Source of the DNA: Zygnema cylindricum
Taxonomy: Eukaryota; Streptophyta; Zygnematophyceae; Zygnematales; Zygnemataceae
Direction of reading: 5' to 3'
DNA length: 64,000 bases
NCBI GenBank assembly: GCA_037447655.1
Contig: JBBHKE010002621.1
Coordinates: 1-64,000, forward strand
Shown here: in pieces, positions 41,894-55,100 of the stretch
Layout of the letters: the number at the start of each line of letters is the position of its first letter
Position numbering within the stretch: the stretch's first letter is position 1
The notes under the pieces: generated by a model
Database searches by the model: none
Told to the model about the DNA's origin: nothing
Seen by the model: only the letters and a program-made list of their open reading frames with translations
Made by a program: the position numbers and the translations under genes

Positions 41894-43528
41894 AAAAATG
41901 AGGACTTTCTTGACTACATCCGGAAAATGAAAGGAGGTCGTTTGGGAGATCATGGGCCGAACTTAGATCAACCTTGGTGCAACACTGTAGTAATTCAACA
42001 AGTATCGGTTGATGTTTTTTATAATTCACTTGCCAATCAGGTACGTTAGAGCATGGTGTTTTTTGTATAACGATTAAACAGTAAGATGTGAAACATGTAG
42101 TGTTATGCAAATTTGCGGAATGAGGTGGAGAGAGAGAAAAAAACAATATGGGTTACAATTTTGTGCAAGAAGAAATTCTAAAATTGCGTCATACATGTTT
42201 GTATTTTGTTTGTTATTTGTATTCTTGCAGAAAAAGGGTTTTTTACAAGCAATGATGAAAGCACTTAAGTTTTTTCAAAAAATGCAGTTTAGAATTTTGG
42301 ATATGACTGTAGTAGAAGATATTGCAAAGGGACCTCGAACCGAAGTTATTATGAAAGAGATGATTTGAAAGATTGGGGTTAGGTGTAAACGCGAATACAA
42401 GGACCGTCAATCGCGAGCTGTTAATGACGGTTACAACGGCAAACAACTTAAGGAAATGAGTAGAAAATGGTTAGGAGCCTGTACGCCGATGGCAAAGGTT
42501 GATGAGAACATGTTAGCTAGGAGTATAACGCTTTTGACTCACTTTGCAGCCGGCAGGGGAAACAGTGCCAGGGCAAACTTATGTGATTTGTTCGAGATGG
42601 AAGTGGAGACCGTGGGGCCAACACCTTGTCGCATGGTCGGATTTTTGGACATGAACGGCAAAACTAACAAGGTAACTTAGGGTGTTTTTTTGAAGTATAA
42701 AATGACTTAGACAGTATCATTTTTACATGGATTAATTGTGCATTATTATCCGTGTTGCAGAATGGTCGAAAGGAGCACTTTGGAGTTATTCGAAACAAGG
42801 AATGGGAAGTTTGTCCTGTTGGCGGAATCGCTTTTTGGTTGTTGTACCTGTTCCACATGAAAGGAGGCGCGGGTTCGGGATGCTTGGACTTTTCATCTAG
42901 AGAATCCTGGTAAGCTTAAACGGTTGTAATTACAAACTCAATTGTTTTTCAAACTTGAATATGTAGTTGTAATTTCGATTTCATTGACAATTTTTTTTTT
43001 GTAATATATACATGTGTAATACATGAACAGGTACGATCTATTTTTATTCCCAAAGGCTTCGGACAATGAAAAATCTTTGGATTACCATAGCCACTTACGG
43101 TTAATCCATGCGATGTTCTTCTCTCTAAAAATTGCCTCCAACTCGAAGACACACGCAATGAGAGGGGCAGGTGCAAGGGCAGCAGAAAGTAAAGGGTGAG
43201 AACTTCCCCGTTTAACTTGCATTCGATTATAAAATATGAAGATAATAAAATTCAATATTTTTGTGTTCATAATCATTTATTAAAGTAATAAAAGTTGAAT
43301 GTCTACAGGGCTTCTGAAGCGCATATTGCGCGACTTGGGCGATGGGTTAACGGTCACATGTATCTATCCTACCTCACCTCTATCCCTTTTGAAGTGTTAC
43401 TCGTACAAGCTGGATTCAAAGACAGTAAAAATACTTACCTTTTTCATCGAGATCGTGTTGAAGTCCTCGAATGCCTTGTTCAACGGATCTTTCCATGGGC
43501 GAAAGACGCTCTTGAGAGTGTTAAACAA
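41894..43528 (+). pseudogene. Crypton/Ndc10-like tyrosine recombinase, multi-exon
   Basis: Five exons can be joined in frame with GT-AG introns: 41894-42040, 42231-42671, 42761-42909, 43031-43195 and 43309-43528, about 374 residues. Key blocks are GNSARANLCDLFEMEVE, NGKTNKNGRKEHFGVIRNK, CPVGGIAFWLLYLFH, FSSRESWYDLFLFPKA, THAMRGAGARAAESKGASEA, HIARLGRWVNGHMYLSYLT and SIPFEVLLVQAGF. This is the layout of the Ndc10/Crypton recombinase domain. THAMR gives the H-x-x-R of tyrosine recombinases, LSYLTSIP carries the candidate nucleophilic Tyr, and the first catalytic Arg may be in SARANL. Cryptons cut and rejoin DNA with this enzyme without a target duplication. One TGA (42366-42368) interrupts exon 2, and the true start and end are not identified. 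It may be a transposon gene or a domesticated relative. Confidence 0.8.
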
Positions 43529-44153
43529 GTACGTTTTTTTAATTAAGGGTAAAGAAGGCGGAAAAACATGGTAGAATAATAGATAAAAAGATAGGAATGA
43601 GAAGTTAGGCTTGACTTAAATTAGTTAAAAAACAAGGAATTATTATTAGCAACGTGTGATAATGGTGAGAAAAGTGGCAACGACGGCTTTGGCGCCTAAC
43701 ATGCTTGGTGCTAGAGACGTCTAAGTGGCGCCGACGCTGCGGCGGCGACGCGCCGGTGGCGCGCCGGCGCAAATTACAAAAATATTGGCTGACATGTAAA
43801 GCGACGCAAAAATGTCAAATTTGAATTTGAATTTTAAGCGCGCGCCAACCGACAAAGATCGTCAGATGGATTTCGAATCGCGTCAGACTACAAAATTTGA
43901 AAGTATGATGTAAAAAGTGAATCGCGATATCATTCGATTTATGTGAAGTTGATACGCAAAACGACGTCGAAGTTTCGTACGCGACGTTATGTTAGATTTA
44001 GTACGACGATTAACTTAAATATCGTACGTTGAGTACATTTACGTAGCTCACTGTACAACCATGTGTACTTCGAAAGGTAAAAAATGTACCTTTGAACATT
44101 ATTCCTGTGTCTCTCACTTCCTCTCTCTTTCTACGCGAAATTAAGTCGCCGCC
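43529..44153. other. Interval downstream of the recombinase
   Basis: It starts at a splice-donor-like GTACGT after the last clear exon. No further exon is recognised. It contains a GC-rich GGCGGCGACGCGCCGG segment near 43739 and a pyrimidine-rich run just before the next ORF. No terminal repeats matching a Crypton boundary were found. Confidence 0.4.
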
Positions 44154-44759
44154 ATGGATTCAACCGGCAATCGAAACACTCGTTTAAACAATGAAAAACT
44201 ACGCCCTAGCTTGATTGTCCACGAAAAAGGGGAAAGTAGTCGCTCGCATGTGTGTCAATCACGTCTAAAGAGAAAGGGAAATAAAATTCAGACTTCTACG
44301 ATGCTCCAAGTTACAAAAATTGTAGAAAGGAAACAAGGGGGGAACAATAGCTCAGATGATTACAATCCATCTTCACCTTCGACCGACGAATCCATCGTCG
44401 ACGGGGCTGAACCTTCTGAAGAGCCTACTTTATCAGAAAAAACCATGAATGGTGATATCAAAGTTGACAAATTGGAGGGGGGTGACACTACAGAGGACGA
44501 GCAACCACCAGACAGCGAAGAACGACAAAATGAAGAGGAGTTTAGTAGTGCGGACGAAGTAATGGGGGTTGCTTCGTCTGAATCCCTCCAAGAGTTATCT
44601 TTAGCTTTAATGTTGGAAGGAGAAAAGGTTCTCTCGCCAATAGAACCTAGGCGAGAGGACCCGGATTGGTTATTTCCTCCACTTGGAGGTCAAGAATCGG
44701 TTATGGAGGCCTTTTTCCCTCATCCTTCCCAATTGATACCGATAACGGATTGGCCTTAA
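44154..44759 (+). CDS. Hypothetical acidic protein, 201 residues
   Basis: It is not recognised. The start has a strong context (GCCGCCATGG), and the frame is uninterrupted with a coding-like composition. The N-terminus is basic and polar (KLRPSLIVHEKGESSRSH, LKRKGNK). The middle is strongly acidic and Ser-rich (SSDDYNPSSPSTDES, EDEQPPDSEERQNEEEF). The C-terminus has DPDWLFPPLGGQESVMEAFF. Most of the chain should be disordered. After TAA at 44757-44759 there are GT-like splice donors, so it may be a first exon of something cut off by the LTR at 44856. It could be a host gene fragment or an accessory ORF of a transposon next to the recombinase. It is absent from the second duplicate copy. Confidence 0.45.
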   Translation: MDSTGNRNTRLNNEKLRPSLIVHEKGESSRSHVCQSRLKRKGNKIQTSTMLQVTKIVERKQGGNNSSDDYNPSSPSTDESIVDGAEPSEEPTLSEKTMNGDIKVDKLEGGDTTEDEQPPDSEERQNEEEFSSADEVMGVASSESLQELSLALMLEGEKVLSPIEPRREDPDWLFPPLGGQESVMEAFFPHPSQLIPITDWP

Positions 44760-44855
44760 GAGTGGAGGTACGAGGCTCCTGAAGGGATTACAGGTAGTAA
44801 AAGACCCCATCCCCTCACCATATATTCTTATATACTGCCTCACCCTACATGGATA

Positions 44856-45852
44856 TGTTGAAATAAGTAGTTTTTAAATATATTTTCTAGGTCTAAATTT
44901 ATTAGAAAAGAAAAAGTAGGCAGCCTGCCTCTATCTCTTCTCTCTCTCTCGCCTCATACTTGTTGTAGTCACTGAAGGAGAGAGAGAGAGAACAATGGAG
45001 CCATGGCTGCCTCAACTCCATAGGAAGGACTAAAGAGTGGCTTAAGCCACTCTCAACAAAAGGTTGAGTCCGGAAGGACTCGAACTTAGGACTAGCAAAG
45101 TGAGGCGTAGCCGTCAGCTCTTACCAGTCTGTCGTAGTAGTCCGTTAGGATACATAGGGTTTGATAGCTATTTTAACATTAGCTAGATCATTAATTCGTT
45201 CAATGGAATAATAAATTAAGAACATAGAAACTAGTTGAGTTTAAGTGCGCACGAAAAATATGTACCGGACATTTGTTATTTTGGACGGCGAGCATTAAAA
45301 GCCGGTTTGTATCCGACGGTCCGCATCATTGCCGAAATCTCGGAATAGCCGCTTTGGCAATTTTCGGACGTAACATGACATGTTGACACGTGGCAAGATA
45401 TCATTAGGAAGCGGGAATCCCAGGGAGCATGAGGACAAGTTCAAAGGAGATAGATGTCCCCTCCATGGTCTTGTCGTACACCAGCCATACAGTAAGTACA
45501 TCGGCCGTAGTACCTTTTTGTACTATATATTCTTTTGATTAGTTCGTACATCAGTAGGTAGGGGTCGTGAGAGGGGTTTAGGACTTAGAGGATTGAGGAG
45601 GTAGCCGCCTCTCTCCCTACAAGCTTGTATAAATATTGGTATCTTTACCACTTGATAACTAATCGCCTGGTTGGGCGTTGTCAGTGATTCTTTTTTGCTG
45701 TGGACTCAAGAGAGTCCAAACTACAAAGGGGTGCAGTCAGATTTTCTATTTGACTGCTTGAGTAACACCTGTTCTAGTTGAAATTGGGTTAGTGAAAAAC
45801 TACCTAAAGGCTTCCTAAATTTTGCAATCCAAATAGGGGATACAAAATTGCA
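44856..45852 (+). repeat. Hybrid LTR at the duplication junction
   Basis: The first about 220 bp (TGTTGAAATAAGTAGTTTTT) are of the Cop-A type. From 45077 (GACTCGAACTTAGG) it is identical to the Cop-C 5' LTR at 30045-30820. The switch falls at box B of the tRNA-like module. It is preceded by GGATA. This is the expected product of unequal recombination between two related LTRs. Confidence 0.85.
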
Positions 45853-48800
45853 AGTTATGGGCCCACCATCTAGGGTGCCCATATTCAACGGATCTCGATT
45901 CATTTACTAGGAAGCCATGATAACGGGGGCATTGTGTGAAGAACGATACTGGGGTATTGTTAGTGGACAAGTGAAACATCCATCTCAGGGAACTCCACCA
46001 CAGTTTGGAAGAGTGAGGTTTTCTGCAGGAGCATTTGCTCCAACGGAGGAGACAAATGATGGGGACAGCAGTGTGTCTGAAAAGGGGGTTGGAAAGGAGA
46101 TACCTCTCACTCGAATCGCCACGGCACCCAGAGGGGTGGCCGTAAAGACTGAGGAAAATGATATTCAATTGTGGGAGTACATCAATATGAATGCCAGACA
46201 TTTTATTTTGAGACACCTCACTTAAGCTTTGGCGACGTCTCATCTTCACATCTTCAAGGCCGAGGAGTTGTGGATGACTTTAGTGGAGATTTATGCAGCT
46301 GGTACCATTCAGGTGCTTCAGCTGGTTGAGCAAAGGTTGATGAGTTATACTTATAAAGGAAGGAAGATGTTAGCTTACTATAGTGATCTCCCTTGCCTGT
46401 ATATGGAGATGGAGAATGTCGGATGGACACGCACAATGAAGATGAAAGTTAACACTCTTATCATGAAGCTGCCTGAGGAGTATGAAAACATGGTGTACCG
46501 AGTGCATAAAATGGATGATAGTTCTTGGAAGTGGAACACCGTGGTCTGAATGATACTTGTGCGGGAGAACACTATTGAGATCCGCGGGGAGGGAAGAACG
46601 TCCAAGCTCTAGCTGCCGGAATGGACCGGTGGAGGAAGGATCCAAAGAAGCCGTACAACAACTTTAAAGGGGATCAATTTGGAGAACCCAGGCCGCCAAA
46701 GGGTCTCTGCCACTTTTGTAAAAAGCCGGGACACTTCATAGCTGATTGCATCAAGCTGTCAGAGCTGAGGCTCCAAAAAAACTGTGGAGGGGGTTCTTCC
46801 GGAGGGAATAAGAAGACACTTATGGTCACACGATTGAAGGAGAGACCGAGGAGGACGAGTCTTCTGAGGAGGAGGATGGGGAGCTTCTCCGTGACGAGAA
46901 TTTGGAGGAGAAGGAGATTCCTCGAAAACAAAAGTGTACTCTTGGAGCCATTCAGGAAGCTCCAGAGGAAGGATATATCATCGATTCAGGTGCATCCATA
47001 CATATGTGTCGTGACATGCACCTCTTCACTAAGTTAAGAAAGATCCCTACTGTAGAAATAGAGTATGGGGATGGGAGAGTAGTTACCACAGATCTAGTGG
47101 GCTTGGTAGATCTGAAGTTTTAGTGGAGGGTAAGACTTCTATACTCACCTTCTCAGATGTGCTCTACATTCCTCAACTGAGTAAAAATCTTGTGTCTACT
47201 TCTGTATTAGATGACAAAGATTTTGATACCTTCACTAGCAAGGGAGTCTTTACTGCTAAGTACGAAGGTGAAGTCTACTTCACAGCAGATACTGGTAACC
47301 AAGGAATGTTTAGGCTTAACCTGAGTAATGAAAAGAAGAATGCTCACTCTGGTGGTGTCCCAGGCTTGATGATCTGGCATAAGCTGTTGGGGCATGTGCA
47401 TTTTGATAGGCTGAGGGAAATGAAGAAGCTGGGTGTAGTAAAAGGCATTCAATTTGGGGATAATGAAATGATGGATGATTTTAGTTGCTATGCCAAAGGT
47501 AAGGCTCAAAGACTCCCCTTTCCCAAAACAGCCACATATAGAGGTGATAAAGTACTAGATCTGGTCCACACACATATCTGGGGACCAGCAAGAGTACTTT
47601 CGGTTGGGGGGAAGAGGTATATGTTGACAATTACTGATGATTGGTCTAGATATTCTAGAGTCTACTTCCTAAAAACAAAGTCTGAAACACCAAAATACTT
47701 CAAAGAATACTAAGCTTGGAGTGAGAAGTTGCACGGAACCCCTATTAAGCGAATAAGGAGTGATAATGGGGGAGAGTACACCTATAACCAGTTTGAGGAA
47801 TACTTGAGAGATGCGGGAGTTCAGCATCAAAAAATTGTACCGAATAATCCAGAACAAAATTGGGTAGCTGAAAGGTTGAATATGACTTTGGGAGATAGTG
47901 TGAGTAGTATGTTCGCAGATAAGAAAATAGGAAGAAGATTTTGGGCAGAGGCAATGAACTGTGCTAATTACATTAAGAATAGAGTCCTCACTACAACCGT
48001 TAAAGGAATGACACCTTATGAGAAATGGGTTGGAAGGATACCGGATATTTTTCACTTGAAAGTATGCGTTAGTCAAGTTTACAGTCTTGACACAGATAAG
48101 AAAAACTGGAAACTAGATGCTAAAGGGAAACCATGATATTTTGTGGGATATGATGAGGATGTCAATGGATATAGAGTTTATGACTTAGATAAACAAGATA
48201 TCATTCTGGTAAAGTATCTAGTTGTCATTGATGAAGGAAAGTCATTTGATCCCTTTAAATACACTAAGAAAATCAGAATCAGTTTTGAGTCCGAGAGTGA
48301 GGAAGACTTAGATTTTTCCAGAAGGGACGCAAGTGAAAATGTGATTGCAGGTTCAGAGGAGATCGAAGATGGGGGAGATATACCGGAATCTCCTCACATT
48401 TCTACACACTCTTGGGAGAGAGAGGAAGATCAGCCAGAACCGACTTCCATTGATAGGGGAACCGATGAGAAAGTAAGGGGGAACTTGAGATTTCCCTCCA
48501 TTCCAGCTTCGGACTTTGAGGGAGGACGAAGGAGCAACAAAAGACTACAAGAAAAATAGGTTGCTCAGATGGTAACGAAGCTATCTCACCCCGATGAGCC
48601 TTAGTCATACTCGAAGGCAATAGACAGTCCGGAGAAAGAACGATGGGTCAGAGCCATAAATGATGAGATGGTTTCCATCACGGTAGCTTATACTTATGAG
48701 CTGGTGGATTGTCCTCCAGATAGAAAACCTATCGGGTGCAAATGGGTATTTAAATTGAAACTGAACCCAGATAATACTATTGAGAGATATAAGGCTCGGT

Positions 48801-49277
48801 TGGTAGCAAAGGGGTTCACCCAAAAAGAGGGGATAGATTATGAGGAAACTTTTGCTCCGGCGGTTCGGTTCCCATCTGTAAGGATTCTCCTCAGTCTAGC
48901 AGCAGCGGAAGACATCGAAATACACCATATGGATATCAAGTCCGCTTTCCTCAACGGTGAACTAGAGGAAGAAATCTTCATACGACAACCAGAGGGATTC
49001 ATAGAGGAAGGAGAAAAGAGCAAAGTCTGCAGGCTAATAAATTCCTTATATGGACTGAAGTAGGCTCCTAGACAATAGAACAAGAAACTAGATGAGTTTC
49101 TCACCGGACTGGGATATATTTGGATCAGTTTTGAACATTCTATTTATATGTTTGAGGATGAGAATGGTGTAATTTTCATTGCTATTTATGTGGATGATTT
49201 GCTGGTGTTAAGTAAGTCTATGGATAAGATCGATAAGTTAAAGAAAGATCTTAGAAGCAGATTTGACATGAAGGATT
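45833..49277 (+). pseudogene. Cop-C gag-pol first part, copy 2
   Basis: It is identical to 30801-34245, including every stop and frameshift. The primer site is at 45853-45867 and the hairpins at 45702-45736. Confidence 0.9.
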
Positions 49278-50297
49278 TGTTGTTCATAGCCCTTTTCAGC
49301 CATGAATGTACCCTCGGAGGCACCACAGACAACCCCAAAACAGCCTTCTTTGATTCCACTCAGAATTCTACAGAATAACCAAACCAAGCTGAAACTACTC
49401 AACCAGATAGTTCCTAGTCCACTAAGTATTCCCACCAAATTACATATAATAATACCAAACCGAATAATCACAACACTCAGTCAAAGTTGCAGAAAAACAG
49501 CTTGCTAGAACTTTGATAAAATGACCAACTTCACAATGAAGCCCCAAGCAAATCAGACACATGATAGGTCTGCAAATTTGCCACAATATTAGCCACACAA
49601 GGAGGAACATACATGCAAAATTTCAGATAATTATGCCAATAAAACTGAGAGCAATTCTCAGATGAAATTCTCAAAAAGGAGCAGAAACAGTTTCTGTCCA
49701 AAAAGTTCCTATGCCTAAAAATGTCTAAGTCCGACAAATATACACGACAGCTTGCTACTAACTGTACGGAGTCATACCAGCCGTACGTAATCAATCAACT
49801 ACCTCTATTAATGTGAGTGTACGTGAGATCTACACTAATAATTAATATACAGGACAAAACATTGTCAAATATTTACAAAGTCTTACGAATTCCGTCAAAC
49901 AAATCAGGACCGTCCGAAGTAAATATCATGTGATGGACGCGATTTCGCGTCCCTCACCAAACTGACGGCGCCGCCGTCCGTAGATCTTATTCGGTACCTT
50001 GATGTCATGTCGCGTGGTCACACAATCCACTTGACGAAGTGACGTCATCTCATCCAAATTAATCCGTACCCTTTTACTTACACATTTCGTACCTTTTCAT
50101 ATGTTTGTTCCCGGCACTCAAATAGTTTCGTACGTCCCAAAACAAGTAGTACCATTACTCCCCCAACCCGCAAATCCATTCGAATCTCCACAGTAAATCC
50201 AAATATCATACGCATTAAAATCGCGTACTGTACTCACGAAACATTGTGTACGCACGAAACGACGCGTACGCACGAAACTAACTTTTCAAAAACAACA
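49278..50297. repeat. Solo LTR in the Cop-C RT, copy 2
   Basis: It is identical to 34246-35265, with GGATT at 49273-49277 and 50298-50302. Confidence 0.85.
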
Positions 50298-51211
50298 GGA
50301 TTTAGGGGAGGCTAAATATATTTTGGGGATTAAAATGGAAAGAGATAGGGGGAAAAGAATAATCAGACTTACCCAGAAAGAAGCTATCGGAAATATGCTT
50401 GAGAAATTTTAGATGGAAAAGGCAAACACTTGTACCACTCCCATGGACTTGAAGAAAGTAAGTGATGGGAGTGTAGAAGGAGGAGTGATGATACTAGATG
50501 ATCAGATGAGTCCAGAAGAGAGACAATTTATGAATTCTATTTCTTACAGACAAGTTGTAGGAAGCTTGATTTACTTTATGAATTGTACTAGACCGGACAT
50601 ATCAGCGGCAGTTCGAGTCATCGGTAGGAGTCTAAATGATCCTAGGAAGAGAGACTGGGAGGCAGCCAAGAGAGTCATGAAATACTTAGTGGGAACTAGG
50701 GATTTCTCGTTGCATTTGGGAGGGGAGCACAATGACATCACTACTTGGAGTGATGCTAGTGATGGGGATGCACCTATGAGAAGATGCACTTCTGGGTATG
50801 TGTTGTATGTGGGGGAAGGTGCTTCCTGCTGGAGTAGCAAGGAACAAAAGGTGGTTGCTCAGTCCACTTTGGAGGCTAAGTACATGGCCTCTTGTTCTGC
50901 TGTGAAAGAGCTGATGTGGGTCAAGTGTTTATTGCAAGAATTGAGGTATATGAAGAAAAGAGTGCATGAAGTGTTTTGTGATAACCAGGTTGCAATTGCA
51001 ATTGCAACCAATCCAAAACATCATTTTAAGGCTAAGCTTATGGATATAAGATTGAGTTTTGTGAGGAAAAAGTTGAAACAAAATTGTGAATCTGGTGTAC
51101 AAGGGTGATGGGGAAATGGTGGTTGATATGATGACAAAACCTGTGCCATCTCTTAAGTTAAAATACTGTAGAGAAAAGTGTGGTTTCAAAGAGAAACTAA
51201 AATTAGACTAA
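50298..51211 (+). pseudogene. Cop-C RT-RNase H second part, copy 2
   Basis: It is identical to 35266-36179, ending at the same TAA before the polypurine tract. Confidence 0.88.
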
Positions 51212-51224
51212 AAAATTAGGGGAG

Positions 51225-52153
51225 TGTTGAAATCACTAGATTTAGGGAAGATATTTTATAGGTCTTAATTAGGTAAATAAACTAAAAGAAAAAGCACAGC
51301 CTGCCTCCACCTTCTCTCTCTAGCCCCCATACTTCTTGTAGTCACTGAAAGAGAGAGAGGGCGGTGGAGCCATGGCTGCCTCAGTTCTATTTGTAGGACT
51401 TAAGAGTGACCTAAGACACTCTCAACAAAAACGTTGAGTCCGACAGGACTCGAACCTCCGAACGGCAGAGCATGGCGTAGCCGTCAGCTCTTACCGGTTT
51501 GTTGTAGTAGTCCCTTAGGATACATAGGGTTTAATAGCTATTTTAACATTAGCTAGATCATTAATTCGTTCAACGTAATAATAAATTAAGAACATAGACA
51601 CTAGTTGAGTTTTAGTGCGCACGAAACACATGTACCGGACATTTGTTATTTTGGACGGCGAGCATTAAAAGCCGGTTTGTATCTGACGGTCCACATCATC
51701 GCCGCAATCCTAAAATAGCCGCTTTGGAGCATGAGGACAAGTCCGAAGGAGACAGATGTCCCCTCCATGGTCTTGTCGTACACCAGCCATACAGAATGAA
51801 CATCAGCCGTAGTACCTTTCTATACTATACAGTCCTTTGATTAGTTCGTACATCAATAAATAGGGGTTGTGAGAGGGGTTTAGGACTTAGAGGATTGAGG
51901 AGGTAGCCGCCTCTCTCCCAGCAAGCTTGTATAAATATTGGTATCTTTGCCATTTGATACCTAATCGCCTGGTTGGGCGTTGTCAGTGATTCTTTTTGCT
52001 GTGGACTCTGGGGAGTCTAGACTGCATAGGGGTGTAGTCAAATTGTCTATTTGCTTGCTTGAGTAGCAGCTGTTCTAGTTGAAAGTGGGTTAGTGAAACA
52101 CTACCTAGTGGCTTCTTGAATTTTGCAGTCCAAATGGGGGATACATAATTACA
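51225..52153 (+). repeat. Cop-C 3' LTR, copy 2
   Basis: It is identical to 36193-37121. CTAAA follows at 52154-52158. The hairpin pair is at 52004-52037 and the tRNA-like module at 51427-51512 (minus). Confidence 0.92.
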
Positions 52154-55100
52154 CTAAAAGTGTTTGTAGAAGGAAATACATCCATAGTTACATTCTCCAA
52201 TGTATTGTTTATTCTGGAGCTGAACAAAAAACCTCATCTCTACGTCGGTATTAGATGATAAAGGTTTTGATATATTAGCACTAGGAAAGGAGTCTTTACT
52301 GCTATTTTTGAGGAGGAGGTTTATTTCACTGTTGAAAAAGGTAGCCAAGGGATGTTTAGGCTGATTTTAAGCAATGAAAAGAAGAAACTTTATTATGCAG
52401 GTGTTTCTGATATAATGTTGTGGCATAAGATCTTAGGCATATGAAACTAGATAAGTTAAGAGAGATGAAAAAGATGGGAGTAGTGGAAGGGATTTAGTTC
52501 GGTTAGAGTGAGAATCTAAGTGATTGTAGTGGATGTGCTCAAGGTAAAGTACACTAGTTACCCTTCCCAAAAACAACCACCTATAAGGGATAAAAGATTC
52601 TAAATTTAGTACACACAGATATTTGGGGACCGGCCAAAGTGCCTTACCCGAGGGGAAGAGATTTATGATGACTATAACTGATGATTGGTCTCGGTATTCT
52701 AGGGTGTATTTTTTGAAAAATAAGTCAGAGGCTCAAGAATGTTTTAATCAATATAAATCATGGAGTGAAAAACTCCATGAAACCCCAATCAAGAGTGTAA
52801 GGAGTGAGAATGGTGGAGGGTATACCTCTAACCAATTTGAGGATTTTTTGAGAGAAGGTCGAGTGCAACACCAAAAGACATTTCATGAAAATCCTGAGCA
52901 AAATGATGTAGCTGAAAGATTAAATAGAACACTGAGTGATAGTGCTAAGAGTATGTTGTTAGATATAAAGATAGGAAAGAAGTTTTGGCCCGAAGCAATG
53001 AACTGTGCAAATTATCTCAAGAATAGAGTTCTTACTTCAACTATAAAAGATCAAACACCTTATGAGAGATGGACCGGCCGGGAACCAGACATATCTTACT
53101 TAAAGATTTTTCGCAGTCAAGTATTCAGTCTAGATACATATCGGTCTAATAGGAAGCTAAATCATAAAGGAAAACCGAGATACTTATTAGGATATGATGA
53201 GGATGTTAAAGGATATAGAGTTTATGATCTGAAAAGGCAAGATATTATCTTAGTAAAGCATCTAGTAGTTATGGATGAAGGAAAGTCTGTGGATCCCTTC
53301 AACTATGGAAAGTCAGTAAAAATCAGATTTGAGTCAGAAAATTCCGATGACTTTGAGCTTCCTACCTATCCACGTTTTAAAGAAGATAACATTCTTACAG
53401 ATACAAATCAGACCAAGAACGACTCGGGCGTGGAAATACCAGTGACAACTTTACGCGAAGCAAAAGACGTGGTGGAAATTGATTTGGAATCGAGGGACAA
53501 GGAAGAAGACGAGATTGTTCGAAAGAACCCATGGGAACCATCTATTCCAACCACAGATTTTGAGGGAGGAAGGAGAAGTAGTAAAAGGTTGCAAGAATAA
53601 CAGGTTAATAACAAGGTAACAAAACTATCTCATCCGGAGGAACGTCAGACTTATGGAGAGGCGATGAATTGTCCAAAAAGAAACTGGTGGAAAACAGCCA
53701 TCAATGAGGAGATGGCCTCAATTATGGCAGTCGATACTTGGGAGCTGGTGGATTGTCCACCGAACCAAAAACCAATCGGTTGTCAGTGGGTCTTAAAATT
53801 AAAAATGAACCCAAATAACACCATTGAGCGCTACAACGCCTAGTTAGTGGCTAAATGATTCACACAAAAAAAGGGAATTGACTACGAGGAAACCTTTGCC
53901 CCAGTCGTCAAATTTCCTTACGTCCGCATACTTCTCAGTTTGGCAGCAGCGGAAGACATGGAGGTGCACCAGATGGACATGAAGACACCCTTTTTACATA
54001 GAGAATTGGAAGATGAGATCTTCATGCAATAACCCGAAGGATTTGTGGAGCAATGAGAGGAGAGTAAGGTATGCTGGCTGATTAAATCTCTTTATGGTTT
54101 GAAACAGGCACACCGACAGTTGAATAAGAAGCTTGATGAGTTTCTTACAGGTCTAGGATATATCCAGATAAGCTCAGATCACTCAATCTATGTTTTTGAA
54201 GATGAAAAAGGTATTATTTGTATTGCAATTTATGTTGATTATTTGCTTGTTCTAAGTAAATCAATAGACAATATTAATAAACTCAAAACCGATCTTAAGG
54301 GGAGATTTGAGATGAAGTATATGGTGGAGGCAAGATATATATTGCGAATTCAAGTAGAAAGAGACCGGGAAAGAAAGATTATAAGACTAACTCAAAAAGA
54401 AGCAATAGGGAACATGTTGGAAAATTTTCAGATAGATAAGGCTAATAGTTGTACCACTCTAATGGAGTTAAAGAAGGGACGTGAGGGGAGTGTGGAAGAA
54501 GGAGTCATAATCTTAGATGAGGAATTTCGTCGGGAAAAACAGAAGTTCATACAGACTATTCCTTACAGGCAAGTAGTGGGAAGCCTAATCTATTATATAA
54601 TTTGTACCCGATCGGATTTGGCTACAGCTGTAGGAGTGTTGAGTAGAAGTCTAAATGCTCCCACTAAGAGAGATTGGGAGGTAGCTTAGAGAGTCCTTAA
54701 ATATTTAATAGGAACTAGGGATCTATGGTTGCATTTGGGTGGAGAGAATACTGACATCATTACTTGGAGTGATGCCAGTAATGGTGATGATCCGATGTAC
54801 TTTTGGATATGTATTGTATGTGGGTGATGGAGCTTGTTGCTCGAGTAGCAAACACCAAAAGGTTATTGCTCAGTCCACCACGGAATCTGAGTATATGGCC
54901 TCTTGCTGTGCTATAAAAGAATTGATGTGGGTCAAGTCTTTGCTAGGTGAGCTTGGTCACCTTAAGAGTGGTGTGCGAAAAAAATTCTGTGATAATCAAG
55001 CAGCAATCGCTATTTCAGCCAATCCTAAACATCATTTTACAGCCAAACACATGGACATCAGACTCAGTTTTGTTAGAGAGAAATTAGAAAACAAAATTAT

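Larger units (their letters stand above)
30045..42193 (+). repeat. Large direct repeat, copy 1 (12.15 kb)
   Basis: It is identical to 45077-57226 as far as I can read, apart from one extra C in the second copy at the C-run near 41285. The offset is 15032, becoming 15033 after that run. It includes most of Cop-C, Cop-D, the Cop-B-like solo LTR and the first recombinase exons. Confidence 0.95.
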
